Assembly: GCA_903832005.1 (NCBI GenBank)
Contig: CAIKZO010000077.1
Location: 92,016 to 156,015 of the forward strand
From: Enhydrobacter aerosaccus
GTDB lineage: Bacteria > Pseudomonadota > Alphaproteobacteria > Reyranellales > Reyranellaceae
Direction of reading: 5' to 3'
DNA: 64,000 nucleotides
Made by a program: the position numbers and the translations under genes. How positions within the stretch are numbered: position 1 is the stretch's first letter; the number at the start of each line of letters is the position of its first letter. The notes under the pieces are model-generated. The model saw only the letters and a program-made list of their open reading frames with translations, was not told where the DNA came from and did not search any database. Shown piece by piece: positions 33,673 to 42,558 of this stretch.

Positions 33673-34740
33673 CTAGGCCGCCGCCTTCTTGCGGTTGGCC
33701 TCGAGGCGGGCGTCGACCAGGGCGACGCCGCGGTCGATCTCGGGGTGGCTGAGACCCTTCTGCTTGGCGATCAGCTGCACCAGCTTGTCGGCGCGCTCGA
33801 TGTACGGCATGCCGTTCTGAAGCGCGCGCGCGGCCGATGCCGGACGCGTCAGGCTCTCGGCGGCGGCGGCGTACTTCTCGAAGGGCACGAGATCCTTCGG
33901 GTCGGCGCCGATCTTCACGCAGAGATCGAAGACGAAATTGTAGACCGAGCGCGAGGTCTCGAGGTCGCTGTGCACCGCTTCCTGCGCCGTGCGCATGCCG
34001 TCGGCGGTGACGCAGCGGTAATTGCCGGCCAGCAGCATCGACCACTTGGCCAGCGGCACGAAGATGCCGTCATAGACGCGCAGCTTGACCGGCAACTCGA
34101 TCTTGCCTTCCGGCGTGTCGAAGCGCACGGCGTCGATGTCCTTCTCGAGCTGGCGCAGGATGTTGGTCGACTTCTCGTCCTTCAGGCGCGCGACCTTGAA
34201 GTTGGTCGGCAGGGTGACCTGCAGCACGTTGACCTTCTCGTCGGGCGGGCGGATCGCCTGCGGGTCGGGGCTGCACAAGGTCAGCGTCTCGGGATCGAAA
34301 TTGTCCCAGACCGTCGGGTCGGTGTAGGCGGGCTTCAGCAGGTCGTGGTTGAGGCCGGGGATGCGGCGCACGTAGGGCAGCGGCGGCATGTTCATGATCG
34401 ACATGCACGGCACGCGGGACTTGGCGACCTTGTCGAGCAGTTCGCGCACGCCGGGCGAGCGGTACTGCGGCTCCTGCATGGCGAGGCCCACCAGGTCGAA
34501 GTCGGCGGGATTGGCGCTGTCGACGCCGCCCGCGGTCACCTTGCCGGGCAGGGCGCGCGAGTCGATCACCACCGGATCCTTGCGGCCGCGGATCGGCATG
34601 CGCACGCGGAAGCCCTCGGCATTGATCAGGTCGGCCTCGGCCGGCAGGCAAATCAGATGCACCGAATGGCCGCCGAACATCAGCTTGGACGCGAGCAGCG
34701 ACCCGTAGGACGCACCCATGATCATGATCTTGTAAGCCAT
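33673..34740 (-). CDS. Ketopantoate reductase-like (ApbA/PanE fold) NAD(P)-binding protein
   Basis: 355 residues from ATG 34740 (MAYKIMIMGASYGSLLASKL), with GGGAGG-type ribosome binding site just upstream. The N-terminal nucleotide-binding domain has IMGASYGS rather than the usual GxGxxG of PanE, so cofactor use is altered. The C-terminal helical domain is typical in place. It is longer than E. coli PanE (about 300). A genuine pantothenate role is doubtful; it may be an opine- or ketoacid-reductase relative. Confidence 0.8.
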   Translation of the reverse strand: MAYKIMIMGASYGSLLASKLMFGGHSVHLICLPAEADLINAEGFRVRMPIRGRKDPVVIDSRALPGKVTAGGVDSANPADFDLVGLAMQEPQYRSPGVRELLDKVAKSRVPCMSIMNMPPLPYVRRIPGLNHDLLKPAYTDPTVWDNFDPETLTLCSPDPQAIRPPDEKVNVLQVTLPTNFKVARLKDEKSTNILRQLEKDIDAVRFDTPEGKIELPVKLRVYDGIFVPLAKWSMLLAGNYRCVTADGMRTAQEAVHSDLETSRSVYNFVFDLCVKIGADPKDLVPFEKYAAAAESLTRPASAARALQNGMPYIERADKLVQLIAKQKGLSHPEIDRGVALVDARLEANRKKAAA

Positions 34741-34830
34741 ACCCCGCCTCCCGGATGTCTTCTTGAAATTGTATGTATACGACCTTACCGGCACTGACCC
34801 TCCGAGCAAAGGGCCGCTAAAGTCACAGTC

Positions 34831-36051
34831 ATGTTTCCTGTTGCACTTGCTCACTGGCTGACCGACTCCGGTCTGCGAAATCTGCCCTTCGAGGAATTGG
34901 TCGACGGCTTCTCACGGCGGCTGAACGAGTCGGGCGTTCCGGTCGCGCGCGTGTTCGTGGGCATGAACACGCTGCATCCGCAGATCCGCGCGCGCAGCCT
35001 GATCTGGGACCGCGCCACCGGCCCCAGCACGCGCTTCGAGTTCCAGCATGGCGAGATCGAGTCGCCGAGCGTGCGGCAGAGCCCGTTCATGGTGATGCTG
35101 CGCGACCGCATCAGCGAGCAACGGATCCGGCTCGATGCAACCGCCGCCGCGAACGAGGTCCCGGTGTTCGAGGAGCTGCGGGCGGAGGGCATGACCGACT
35201 GGCTGGGCCGCGCCTTTCCCTTCGGAGAACTTACCTTCCAGATCGGCGGCTCCGACTCCACCGAACGCGCGAGCCAACTCGGTGTCGTGATGTCGCTCAC
35301 GACGGATCACCCCGGTGGCTTTTCGGACGCGCATCTTGCGACGGCGCGCGCCGTGCTGCCGCTGTTTGCGCTGGCGATAAAGGCCTCGACCATCGGCGCC
35401 TTGGGCCACGGGCTGTTGGCAGCCTATCTCGGCGCCGATCCGGCACGCAGGGTGATGGCAGGCGCGGTGCGGCGCGGCGAAGTGCAGGGCGTGGAGGCCG
35501 TGCTGCTCTACGCCGACCTGCGCTCCTTCACGCCGCTAGCCGACACGCTGCCCGGCACCGAACTCATGGCGCTACTCGACGGCTGCTTCGACTGCATGGT
35601 GCGGCCGGTGAGCCGGCACGGCGGCGAAGTGCTGAAGTTCCTGGGCGACGGGCTGCTCGCGATCTTCCGCGTCGACGAACGCCGACGCGCCGAGATCTGC
35701 ACCTCGGCACTGGCGGCGGCAACCGAAGCGCTCGACCTGATGGACCTGCTGGCCGGCGCGCGAAAGGAACAGGGCAAGCCCACACCCGGCCTCGACATTG
35801 CGCTGCATGTCGGCACGGTGCAGTACGGCAACGTCGGCACCGATCAGCGCCTCGACTTCACCGTGATCGGCCCCGCCGTGAACGAGGCCGCGCGCATCGA
35901 GGTCCTGTGCAAGGACCTCGACCAGCCGCTGCTGATGAGCGCCGCCTTCGCGGACTCGGCGACCGCCAGCCGCCCGCACTTGGTATCGCTCGGCCGCCAT
36001 CGCTTGCGCGGCGTGCGCGAGGAGACGGAACTGTTCGGGTTGAAGGGCTAG
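34831..36051 (+). CDS. Class III adenylate cyclase with a novel-looking N-terminal sensor region
   Basis: 406 residues. The cyclase domain (about 215-400) has every catalytic residue: metal Asp D229 (YADLRSFT) and D273 (FLGDGLLAIF), adenine-selecting K269 and D342 (RLDFTVIG), N351 and transition-state R355 (VNEAARIE). It should therefore make cAMP from ATP. The first 200 residues, without membrane helices, look GAF-like in pattern (VFVGMNTLHP and LGVVMSLTTDH blocks) but I cannot assign them. It is transcribed alone and converges on oligopeptidase B. Confidence 0.9.
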   Translation: MFPVALAHWLTDSGLRNLPFEELVDGFSRRLNESGVPVARVFVGMNTLHPQIRARSLIWDRATGPSTRFEFQHGEIESPSVRQSPFMVMLRDRISEQRIRLDATAAANEVPVFEELRAEGMTDWLGRAFPFGELTFQIGGSDSTERASQLGVVMSLTTDHPGGFSDAHLATARAVLPLFALAIKASTIGALGHGLLAAYLGADPARRVMAGAVRRGEVQGVEAVLLYADLRSFTPLADTLPGTELMALLDGCFDCMVRPVSRHGGEVLKFLGDGLLAIFRVDERRRAEICTSALAAATEALDLMDLLAGARKEQGKPTPGLDIALHVGTVQYGNVGTDQRLDFTVIGPAVNEAARIEVLCKDLDQPLLMSAAFADSATASRPHLVSLGRHRLRGVREETELFGLKG

Positions 36052-36079
36052 TAACGACCATAAGTCGGGGTTTCCAGGA

Positions 36080-36098
36080 GCGCGCTTATAATGCGCGC
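36080..36098 (+). other. Short GCGCGC hairpin after the cyclase gene
   Basis: GCGCGC-TTATAAT-GCGCGC forms a 6-bp stem with a 7-base loop 28 bp after the cyclase stop. It could help end transcription, though no T-run follows. The loop contains TATAAT, but no -35 element is visible. Confidence 0.3.
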
Positions 36099-36167
36099 AT
36101 GTCGATCCATCGTCGAAGCGCCCCGTTTAACTCCCGTCAATTAAACGAGTACCGCGCGGTAACTACC

Positions 36168-36189
36168 CCTCCCCATAAGAATGGGGAGG
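36168..36189. repeat. C/G-rich hairpin (REP-like) between convergent genes
   Basis: Arms CCTCCCC and GGGGAGG pair exactly around ATAAGAAT. A second element of the same type, with a longer stem, lies at 62446. The intergenic position after convergent genes suggests a mobile REP-like hairpin or a bidirectional terminator. Confidence 0.4.
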
Positions 36190-36198
36190 AAAGGGATT

Positions 36199-36249
36199 CC
36201 GCGGTTTCTGACCACGGCTTTTAAACCGTGAAAACCGCACAAACCGCGG
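36199..36249. terminator. Nested inverted repeats abutting the oligopeptidase B stop
   Basis: Outer arms CCGCGGTTT (36199-36207) and AAACCGCGG (36241-36249) enclose an inner CACGG/CCGTG hairpin (36213-36230). The right outer arm ends 2 bp before the stop codon of the minus-strand oligopeptidase gene. With the hairpin at 36168 it fills the 200-bp gap between convergent genes and probably terminates both transcripts. Confidence 0.4.
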
Positions 36250-36251
36250 CT

Positions 36252-38351
36252 CTAAGCCAGCCCGACCGCCCACAGCGCGAAGGCGTAGGCGATCGCGACT
36301 TCGTCGAGGCGGTTGAAGCGGCCGGAGGAGCCGCCGTGGCCGGCGCCCATGTTGGTGCGCAGCAGGACCGGGCCGCCGGAGGTCATGGTGGCGCGCAGGC
36401 GGGCGATCCACTTTGCGGGCTCCCAGTAGGTCACTCGCGGATCGGTGAGGCCGCCCATCGCCAGGATCTTCGGATAGTCCTTGGCCGCGACCTGGTCGTA
36501 GGGCGAGTAGGAGAGGATGTACTTGAACGCCTCGGTGTCGGTGATCGGGTTGCCCCACTCGGGCCATTCCGGCGGGGTGAGCGGCAGGGTCTCGTCGAGC
36601 ATCGTGTTCAGCACGTCGACGAACGGCACTTCGGCCACGATGCCGGCAAACAACTCGCCTGCGCGGTTGGCGACGGCGCCCATCAGCATGCCGCCGGCGC
36701 TGCCGCCGTGGCCGACGATGCGCTTGGCCGTCGTGTACTTGCGCTCGATCAGCGCGCGGCCGGCGGCGGCGAAGTCGTCGAACGTGTTGGTCTTCTTCTC
36801 CCGCTTGCCGTCGAGATACCAGTTCCAGCCCTTGTCGGCACCGCCCCTGATATGGGCGATGGCATAGACGAAGCCGCGATCGACCAGCGACAGGCGGTTG
36901 GCGGCGAACGACGCCGGCATCGACATGCCGTAGGAGCCGTAGCCGTAGAGCAGCAGCGGCGCCGTGCCGTCCTGCACCAGGTCGCGGCGATGCAGGATCG
37001 ACACCGGCACTTCGGCGCCGTCGTGCGCCTTGGCGATGATGCGGGTGGTGACATAGTTGGCGGGATCGTGGCCCGACGGGATCTGCTGGCGCTTGCGCAA
37101 GCTGCGCTGCCGGCTCTCCATGTCGTAGTCGTAGACCTCGGTCGGCGTCGTCATCGACGAATAGGCAAAGCGCGTGGTCGTGGTGTCGAATTCGTAGCCG
37201 CCGATCGAGTCGAGCGAATAGGCCGTCTCGTCGAAGGCGATCTTGTGCTCCTCGCCGGTGCGCAGGTCGCGGATCACGATCGACGGAAGCGCATTGGCGC
37301 GTTCCAGCCGCACCAGGTGATTGGCGTAGAGCTGCAGGGTGAGCACGTAGACGCCCGGCCGATGCGCGATCAGTTCGCGCCAGTGCGGCCGGTCCGGCGT
37401 GGCAAGCGGCGCGGTGGCGATGCGGAAGTCGATCGCGCCGCCTTCGTTGGTCAGGATGAAGAGTTCATCGCCGCGATCGTCGACCGAGTAGCGCACGCCG
37501 TTCTCGCGTGGCGCGATCAGGCGCGGTGTGGCGTTCGGGTCGGAGAGATCGAGGAGCGATTGCTCGGACGTGTCGTGGTCGCCGCCGCCGATCACGCAGA
37601 AGCGACCACTGGCGCTCTCGCCGATCGACGTGAACCAGCCCGAGTCCTTCTCCTCGTAGACCAGTACGTCGTCGGACTGCCTGGTGCCAAGGCGGTGGCG
37701 GAAGACTTTCAGCGGACGGTGGTTGTCGTCCTTTTCGACGTAGAGGAAGAAGGACGAATCGGCGCCCCACACAACGCCCCCGCTGGCGCGCTCGACGGTG
37801 TCGGGCAAGTCCTGGCCGGTCGCCCAGTCGCGCAGCTTGATCGTGAAGTACTCGGAGCCGCGCAGGTCGGCGCTCCACGCCATGAGCTTGTGGTCGGGAG
37901 AGTGCCGCGTGCCGCCGAACTTGAAATACTCCGACGCCTTGGCCAGCGCATCGCCGTCGAGGATCGTCTGGAAGTCGCCGCCGTCGAGAGAACCGTCTCT
38001 GGGCAGGCGGCCGACATGCTCGTGCTGGCCGCCCTGCAGGTATTTCCAGGTGTAGGCGTAAGGCCCGTCCGGCATCGGCACGCCGGAATCGTCCTCCTTG
38101 ATGCGCCCGCGCATCTCGGCGACCAGCATCTTCTGCAGCGCCGCGGTCGGGCCGAGCAACGACTCGGTGTAGGCGTTCTCCGCCTCGAGGTAGGCGCGAA
38201 TGTCGGGCGAGAGCACCGACGGATCGCGCAGCACCTCCTGCCACTTGGCGTCCTTCAGCCACGCATAATCGTCCACGACCGTGATGCCGTGGCGCGTGAA
38301 GGGGGCGGGGCGTTTGTCGGCGGCGGGTGGCTTCAGGGGCGGCTTGCTCAC
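36252..38351 (-). CDS. ptrB: Oligopeptidase B (S9 prolyl-oligopeptidase family)
   Basis: 699 residues: an N-terminal beta-propeller and a C-terminal alpha/beta-hydrolase domain. The triad is S551 in GHGGSAGGML, D637 in LTDPRVTYWEP and H672 in GAGHGGSSGRF. The family cleaves small peptides after basic residues in the cytoplasm. There is no signal peptide. It starts 6 bp after the stop of the aldolase gene on the same strand, so the two are likely co-transcribed. Confidence 0.93.
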   Translation of the reverse strand: MSKPPLKPPAADKRPAPFTRHGITVVDDYAWLKDAKWQEVLRDPSVLSPDIRAYLEAENAYTESLLGPTAALQKMLVAEMRGRIKEDDSGVPMPDGPYAYTWKYLQGGQHEHVGRLPRDGSLDGGDFQTILDGDALAKASEYFKFGGTRHSPDHKLMAWSADLRGSEYFTIKLRDWATGQDLPDTVERASGGVVWGADSSFFLYVEKDDNHRPLKVFRHRLGTRQSDDVLVYEEKDSGWFTSIGESASGRFCVIGGGDHDTSEQSLLDLSDPNATPRLIAPRENGVRYSVDDRGDELFILTNEGGAIDFRIATAPLATPDRPHWRELIAHRPGVYVLTLQLYANHLVRLERANALPSIVIRDLRTGEEHKIAFDETAYSLDSIGGYEFDTTTTRFAYSSMTTPTEVYDYDMESRQRSLRKRQQIPSGHDPANYVTTRIIAKAHDGAEVPVSILHRRDLVQDGTAPLLLYGYGSYGMSMPASFAANRLSLVDRGFVYAIAHIRGGADKGWNWYLDGKREKKTNTFDDFAAAGRALIERKYTTAKRIVGHGGSAGGMLMGAVANRAGELFAGIVAEVPFVDVLNTMLDETLPLTPPEWPEWGNPITDTEAFKYILSYSPYDQVAAKDYPKILAMGGLTDPRVTYWEPAKWIARLRATMTSGGPVLLRTNMGAGHGGSSGRFNRLDEVAIAYAFALWAVGLA

Positions 38352-38357
38352 GGCCGC

Positions 38358-39206
38358 TTAGTAGTTGCCGGTCTTCGCAGCCACCTTGGGCGCGGGCGCC
38401 GTCTCGCTGCCCAGCATGCCGCGCATCTCGGCACCCTTGGTGTCCCACCAGTCGGCAAGGATGCGGACGTCCCACCCGATGCAGAAGTGCTTCACGCCCA
38501 TATCGAGGTACTTCTTCGCCTGGCCGGGATCGCGCAGCTCGACCCTCGGATGCAGGCCCTTCTTCAGAGCCATCTCGATGGTCTTCTTTTCGGCCGCAAC
38601 CACTTCGGGGTCGTTGTGCTGGGCGGGCTTGCCGATGCTCATCGAGAAGTCCGAGCCGCCGAACTGCACCATGTCGAGGCCCGGCACCGAGAGGATGTTG
38701 TCGAGATCGTCCACGCACGACTTCTTCTCGACCATGATGGCGATCACCACGTCGTTCAGCGCGTCGACGTACACTGGTTGTCCGCCCTCCCGCACCATGC
38801 CGACGTCACGCCGCATGCCGACGCCCAGCCGTCCGCGGCCGCGGGCGCCCGCCGCCATGGTGGTCTCGGCCCGCACGGCGTCGACCGCGGCCTTCGCGTC
38901 CTCGACCGAGCGGATATCGGCGAACAGCACGCTCTGGAAGCCCGCGCCGATCGCGCGCATGGCCTGGTGGGTGTACTGCGTCTGCTCGATCTTGATCATT
39001 CCGCCCACGCCCGCGACCTCGAAGGCGCGGCCGAGATTGTCGAGGTCGTGCATGTCGAAGGGCGCATACTCGGCGGTGAACTCGACATAGTCGTATTGCT
39101 TGGAGTGCCCGATCAATTCGACCAGGGTGGGCCATACCGACAGAATATGCGTGCCGACGGTCGGCTTGCCGGCGTTGAGGCATTCGCGGAGCTGGTTGCG
39201 ACGCAT
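38358..39206 (-). CDS. HpcH/HpaI-family aldolase/citrate-lyase-like enzyme
   Basis: 282 residues, phosphoenolpyruvate/pyruvate-utilising TIM barrel. The segments VGTHILSVWPTLVELIGHSK, FGGSDFSMSIG and a metal-binding Glu in KIEQTQ are of this family. Class II pyruvate aldolases split 4-hydroxy-2-oxoacids to pyruvate and an aldehyde using a divalent metal. It lies upstream of oligopeptidase B, and diverges from a hydroxyacid dehydrogenase at 39266. Confidence 0.88.
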   Translation of the reverse strand: MRRNQLRECLNAGKPTVGTHILSVWPTLVELIGHSKQYDYVEFTAEYAPFDMHDLDNLGRAFEVAGVGGMIKIEQTQYTHQAMRAIGAGFQSVLFADIRSVEDAKAAVDAVRAETTMAAGARGRGRLGVGMRRDVGMVREGGQPVYVDALNDVVIAIMVEKKSCVDDLDNILSVPGLDMVQFGGSDFSMSIGKPAQHNDPEVVAAEKKTIEMALKKGLHPRVELRDPGQAKKYLDMGVKHFCIGWDVRILADWWDTKGAEMRGMLGSETAPAPKVAAKTGNY

Positions 39207-39265
39207 GGCGGTTCCCCTTTGAGCACTGTTCGCGCTAGTCTCGCATCTTGTGTAGGGGGAGTACC

Positions 39266-40234
39266 ATGTTTCCGGCGAAAGAAAATCTGACCATTTGCTT
39301 TGCGCATGCCGCGTATCAGATGCAGGCCCGCTTCGATCTGCGGAAGACCGGCGTCAAGAGCTTCCAGGCGTGGAATGCGGACGAGCTGCTGAAGCGGATC
39401 GGCGAGGCCGACGTCGTGGTGTCGTCCGGCATGTGGAAGAATGACCTGCTGCCGCACGCCAAGAAGCTGAAATACATCCAGTCGATCAGCGCCGGCATGA
39501 ACCAGTATTCCGAAGAGCTGATCGGCAAGGCCGGTGTGCGGCTGTGCAGCGGCGGCGGCGTCAATGCCGTGGCGGTGGCCGAGCATGCGATCGCGTTGAT
39601 CCTCGCCGTGGCGCGTCGCCTGCCCGAGGCGCGCGACAATCAGCACAAGAAGTTCTGGCGCGGCATGATCGGCGATCTCACGACCCGCGAAGACGAGATC
39701 ATGGGCAAGACCATGCTGGTGGTCGGCATGGGCCGCATCGGCAATCACCTCGCCAAGCTCGGCAAGGCGTTCGGCATGAAGGTGGTGGGCATCCGCCAGG
39801 ATCCGAAGAAGGGCACCAATGGCGCCGATTCGATCCATGGCATGGGCGATCTGGTGAAGCTCGTCCCGCAGGCCGACATCGTGGTGCTGGCGTGCTCGCT
39901 CACGCCCGAGACAACCGGGTTGATGGGCCAGGCGGCGTTTGCTGCGATGAAGCCCTCGGCGATGTTCGTGAACGTGGCGCGCGGCAAGGTAGCCGACGAG
40001 GCTGTGCTGATCGCCACGATGAAGGCGGGCAAGATCGCTGCTGCCGCGCTCGACGTCACGGCGGAGGAGCCGCTCGCCCAGGACTCGCCGCTGTGGGAGA
40101 TGCCCAACGTCTTCATCACACCGCACACGGCGGGCGAGACACGGGCCTACGAAGACAATGTGATCGACATCCTGATCGAGAACCTGGAGCGCCTTTGGAA
40201 AGGCGACCAGGTTCTGCGCAATCAGGTTCTTTAG
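39266..40234 (+). CDS. D-2-hydroxyacid dehydrogenase
   Basis: 322 residues from ATG 39266; GGGGGAG (39255-39261) is its ribosome binding site, so the upstream TTG at 39248 is unlikely. NAD-binding VVGMGRIGNHL, catalytic Arg in NVARGK, Glu in AEEPLAQD and His in TPHTAG are present. The branch resembles glyoxylate/hydroxypyruvate-type reductases. It diverges from the aldolase gene over 59 bp, and a shared pathway (hydroxyacid/oxoacid exchange) is plausible. Confidence 0.92.
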   Translation: MFPAKENLTICFAHAAYQMQARFDLRKTGVKSFQAWNADELLKRIGEADVVVSSGMWKNDLLPHAKKLKYIQSISAGMNQYSEELIGKAGVRLCSGGGVNAVAVAEHAIALILAVARRLPEARDNQHKKFWRGMIGDLTTREDEIMGKTMLVVGMGRIGNHLAKLGKAFGMKVVGIRQDPKKGTNGADSIHGMGDLVKLVPQADIVVLACSLTPETTGLMGQAAFAAMKPSAMFVNVARGKVADEAVLIATMKAGKIAAAALDVTAEEPLAQDSPLWEMPNVFITPHTAGETRAYEDNVIDILIENLERLWKGDQVLRNQVL

Positions 40235-40244
40235 CTAGGAAGAG

Positions 40245-42440
40245 CTACTTCTTCTCTTCCTGATGGGGAGCCGGCGCGGCCGGATGCGGTGCCGGAGCGG
40301 GGGCCGCCTGCGGATGCGGAGCCTGTGGCGGCGGTGCCTGCGGATGCGGAGCGGGCGCCTGAGCCTGCTGCGGCGGGGCCGCGTGTTGCACAGGCGGCGG
40401 AGGCGCTTGCACATGCTGCGGCTGAGGCGGCGCGGCGGGACGCGCGATCTCGGCGGCAGGGTGCTGAGCCGGCGGATGGGGCGGCTCGGACTGCGGATGC
40501 ACTACTGGCGGAGTGGCATGGGTCTCGGCGGCGCGCGGCGCTTCATGCTGCGGCTCGACATGCTGTGCCTGCGGCGGCGTAGCCGGACGTGCCGGTTCGG
40601 CAGCCTTCGGCGGCTCGGCGCGATTGGCCTCAGCCGGGCGGTTCGGCTCGGCCGGACGATTGGCCTGCGGCGTAGCGGGCTGGCCGGGCTTCGGCGGCTC
40701 GGCACGGTTGGCCTCAGGACGATTCGGTTCGCCAGGACGATTGGCTTGCGGTGCGGCGGGCTGCCCAGGCTTGGGCGGTTCGGCGCGATTGGCCTCGGGG
40801 CGATTCGGTTCGCCCGGCCGATTGGCTTCCGCCGGACGGTTGGGTTCACCCGGCCGATTGGCTTCACCCGGACGGTTCGGCTGCTGCGCCTGCGGATGCT
40901 CGCCCTGGATCGCGGGCGGCGCGGCGCCGTTGCGCGGTTCGAGCGGCGGCGTGTTGGGCTTAGCGCCCGCCGCCGGTGGGGCAGCGTGTTCGGCGAACTT
41001 CGGACCGGGCGCTGCGTGGCCCTGCTCCTGGCGCTGGGCCTGCGGCGGACGGGCGAGTTCCTGCACGCCGTTGAAGCGGGTGTTGGCGCGCGGCTCGTTA
41101 GCCTGAGCCGTCGCGGGCGGTGCGGAGACGGCGGAGATCGGCGCGGACGCGAGCTTGTCGGCCGAGACCTTGATGGCCGAGCGTTCGACCCTCTGCGAGC
41201 TCACGAAGGCCTGCGCCGGCACCACGGTGGTGAAGCGGCGGTTGGCCATGTGCTCGTTCTGCTGGTTGGACTGGATCGCCTCGTTCTTCTCGGCGTGGTT
41301 CCAGCGGTCATCCATCACCGCCCGGTCGACACGGGCGTTGGTGTTGATGCGATCGTAGTAGGCGCGGTCACGCGTGTAGGGCGGCACGTAGGGCTCGCGC
41401 GGTCCGAGGGGGAACCAGCCGACATGACCGTTGGTGTTGCCGATGGCGGCACCGAGCGCCGCGCCGCCCACGAAGGCGACCAGCGCCGGCGCGTACGTCG
41501 CATGCTCGCGACGCTCTGGCGGGACCCAGTACCAGCGGTTGTTGCGGTTGGCCCAGCGGCCGTAGTGATACGGCGCGAAGCCCCACGGCTGTTCGTCGAC
41601 CCAAGTCCAGCCATACGGCTGGGAGTAGGCCCAGGAGCCGGTGCTGTACGGCTGCCAGCCATCGGGCACGCTGTTGGGCGACCAGACTTGGCCGTAATCG
41701 GGATCGTTGGACCAGCCGCCATAGGCCTGCATGTCCTCGTAACCGACGACGTCGGCCGACAGGTACTGCGGGTCGGCGTAGGAAACCTGCTGGTCACGCT
41801 GCGCCCAAGCCTGCGGCATCGGCGGCGGCGCGCTTTGGATGGTGCGGAGCTGCGGTGTGGCTGCGTCGCCCGTGATCTCGCCCACTTCGCCGGCGCGGAC
41901 CGCCAGCACCTGGCCGTTCGCGCCTGTGATCTGGGCCGCGCCGGTGCGCACGCCGAGGCGGGTCGGATCCTGGGTCGAGCCGGACTCGACGTAATAGTCG
42001 CCCTGCGCCTCGAGCTTCACGACGCCGCGCGGCGTCACGATCTCGTAGGGCTGGCTGGTGTCCATCGTGAAGGTCTTGATGTCGAGGCGGCCCTGGTCGA
42101 GCTGCAGGCGGGTGGCGCTGTCGTCGATCCTCAGCATGTCGAGCTGGGTCGACTGGTCGAGGCGCACGCGGGTGCCGGCCACCGAGATCTCGCTGCGGGC
42201 ATTGGGCTCGGTCCAGACCGAATCGCCCGTGGTCAGCGCGTCGTTGACCGCCGCAGCCGTCCAATTGGTGTCCTGGGCGTCATGGAAAGAGACAGTGCCC
42301 TGGGCATAGGCCAGGCGGCCGACGCGGGCCGGCGGATCGGCCTGGTTTTGGGCCATAGCGGTGCCTGATACGGCGATGACGCCGGTGCCGAAGACGGTGG
42401 CCATCAGGACGGGAATGCTGCGACGGAAGACGTTATTCAT
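40245..42440 (-). CDS. FecR-domain/DUF6600 exported protein with repetitive proline-rich tail
   Basis: 731 residues from ATG 42440 (MNNVFRRS), preceded by AGGTGAGG. A signal peptide (ending TAMAQ) is followed by a FecR-like domain (about 40-150: GRLAYAQGTVSFHD) and a Trp/Tyr-rich DUF6600-type region (about 215-310: WTWVDEQPWGFAPYHYGRW). The last 280 residues are Pro/Ala-rich with tandem 27-residue repeats (NRPGEPNRPEANRAEPPKPG and following). Probably a cell-surface or periplasmic structural protein of unknown role; family members are common in alphaproteobacteria. Confidence 0.88.
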   Translation of the reverse strand: MNNVFRRSIPVLMATVFGTGVIAVSGTAMAQNQADPPARVGRLAYAQGTVSFHDAQDTNWTAAAVNDALTTGDSVWTEPNARSEISVAGTRVRLDQSTQLDMLRIDDSATRLQLDQGRLDIKTFTMDTSQPYEIVTPRGVVKLEAQGDYYVESGSTQDPTRLGVRTGAAQITGANGQVLAVRAGEVGEITGDAATPQLRTIQSAPPPMPQAWAQRDQQVSYADPQYLSADVVGYEDMQAYGGWSNDPDYGQVWSPNSVPDGWQPYSTGSWAYSQPYGWTWVDEQPWGFAPYHYGRWANRNNRWYWVPPERREHATYAPALVAFVGGAALGAAIGNTNGHVGWFPLGPREPYVPPYTRDRAYYDRINTNARVDRAVMDDRWNHAEKNEAIQSNQQNEHMANRRFTTVVPAQAFVSSQRVERSAIKVSADKLASAPISAVSAPPATAQANEPRANTRFNGVQELARPPQAQRQEQGHAAPGPKFAEHAAPPAAGAKPNTPPLEPRNGAAPPAIQGEHPQAQQPNRPGEANRPGEPNRPAEANRPGEPNRPEANRAEPPKPGQPAAPQANRPGEPNRPEANRAEPPKPGQPATPQANRPAEPNRPAEANRAEPPKAAEPARPATPPQAQHVEPQHEAPRAAETHATPPVVHPQSEPPHPPAQHPAAEIARPAAPPQPQHVQAPPPPVQHAAPPQQAQAPAPHPQAPPPQAPHPQAAPAPAPHPAAPAPHQEEKK
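40662..40823 (-). repeat. 81-bp tandem repeat in the tail of the FecR/DUF6600 gene
   Basis: Two copies of an 81-bp unit (40743-40823 and 40662-40742) encode the 27-residue repeat starting NRPGEPNRPEANRAEPPKPG. Further degenerate copies (NRPAEPNRPAEANRAEPP) flank them. Unit number may vary between strains by slippage. Confidence 0.7.
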
Positions 42441-42558
42441 TGTGTGCCTCACCTGTGCGGTCTGTTTCCGCAACTGGTGTTACGCAGCGTCCCTGCAGTA
42501 GTTCCCCGGGGGCTTCCCCTGTTATTATTCTGCTCCGATCCCGGAACAGGAGATTGAA

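Noticed and set aside
34741..34830. TGTATGTATACGAC stretch as a GntR-type site
   Set aside because: Only the central GTATAC is symmetric; flanks do not match a palindrome, so support is too thin.
36087..36092. Perfect TATAAT as a -10 box
   Set aside because: It is the loop of a GCGCGC hairpin, with no -35 hexamer at 16-18 bp and no gene downstream.
36099..36224. A 41-codon frame between cyclase and peptidase
   Set aside because: It runs through the palindromic elements, has no ribosome binding site and no recognisable sequence.
36228..39290. A 1020-codon open frame on the + strand
   Set aside because: Antisense to oligopeptidase B and the aldolase; same Arg/His/Val-rich shadow composition, while the minus-strand genes have complete catalytic motifs.
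40600..40880. Regular repeats that could suggest a CRISPR or satellite
   Set aside because: The repeats are in frame within the FecR/DUF6600 gene and encode a proline-rich tail; no spacers and no cas genes.
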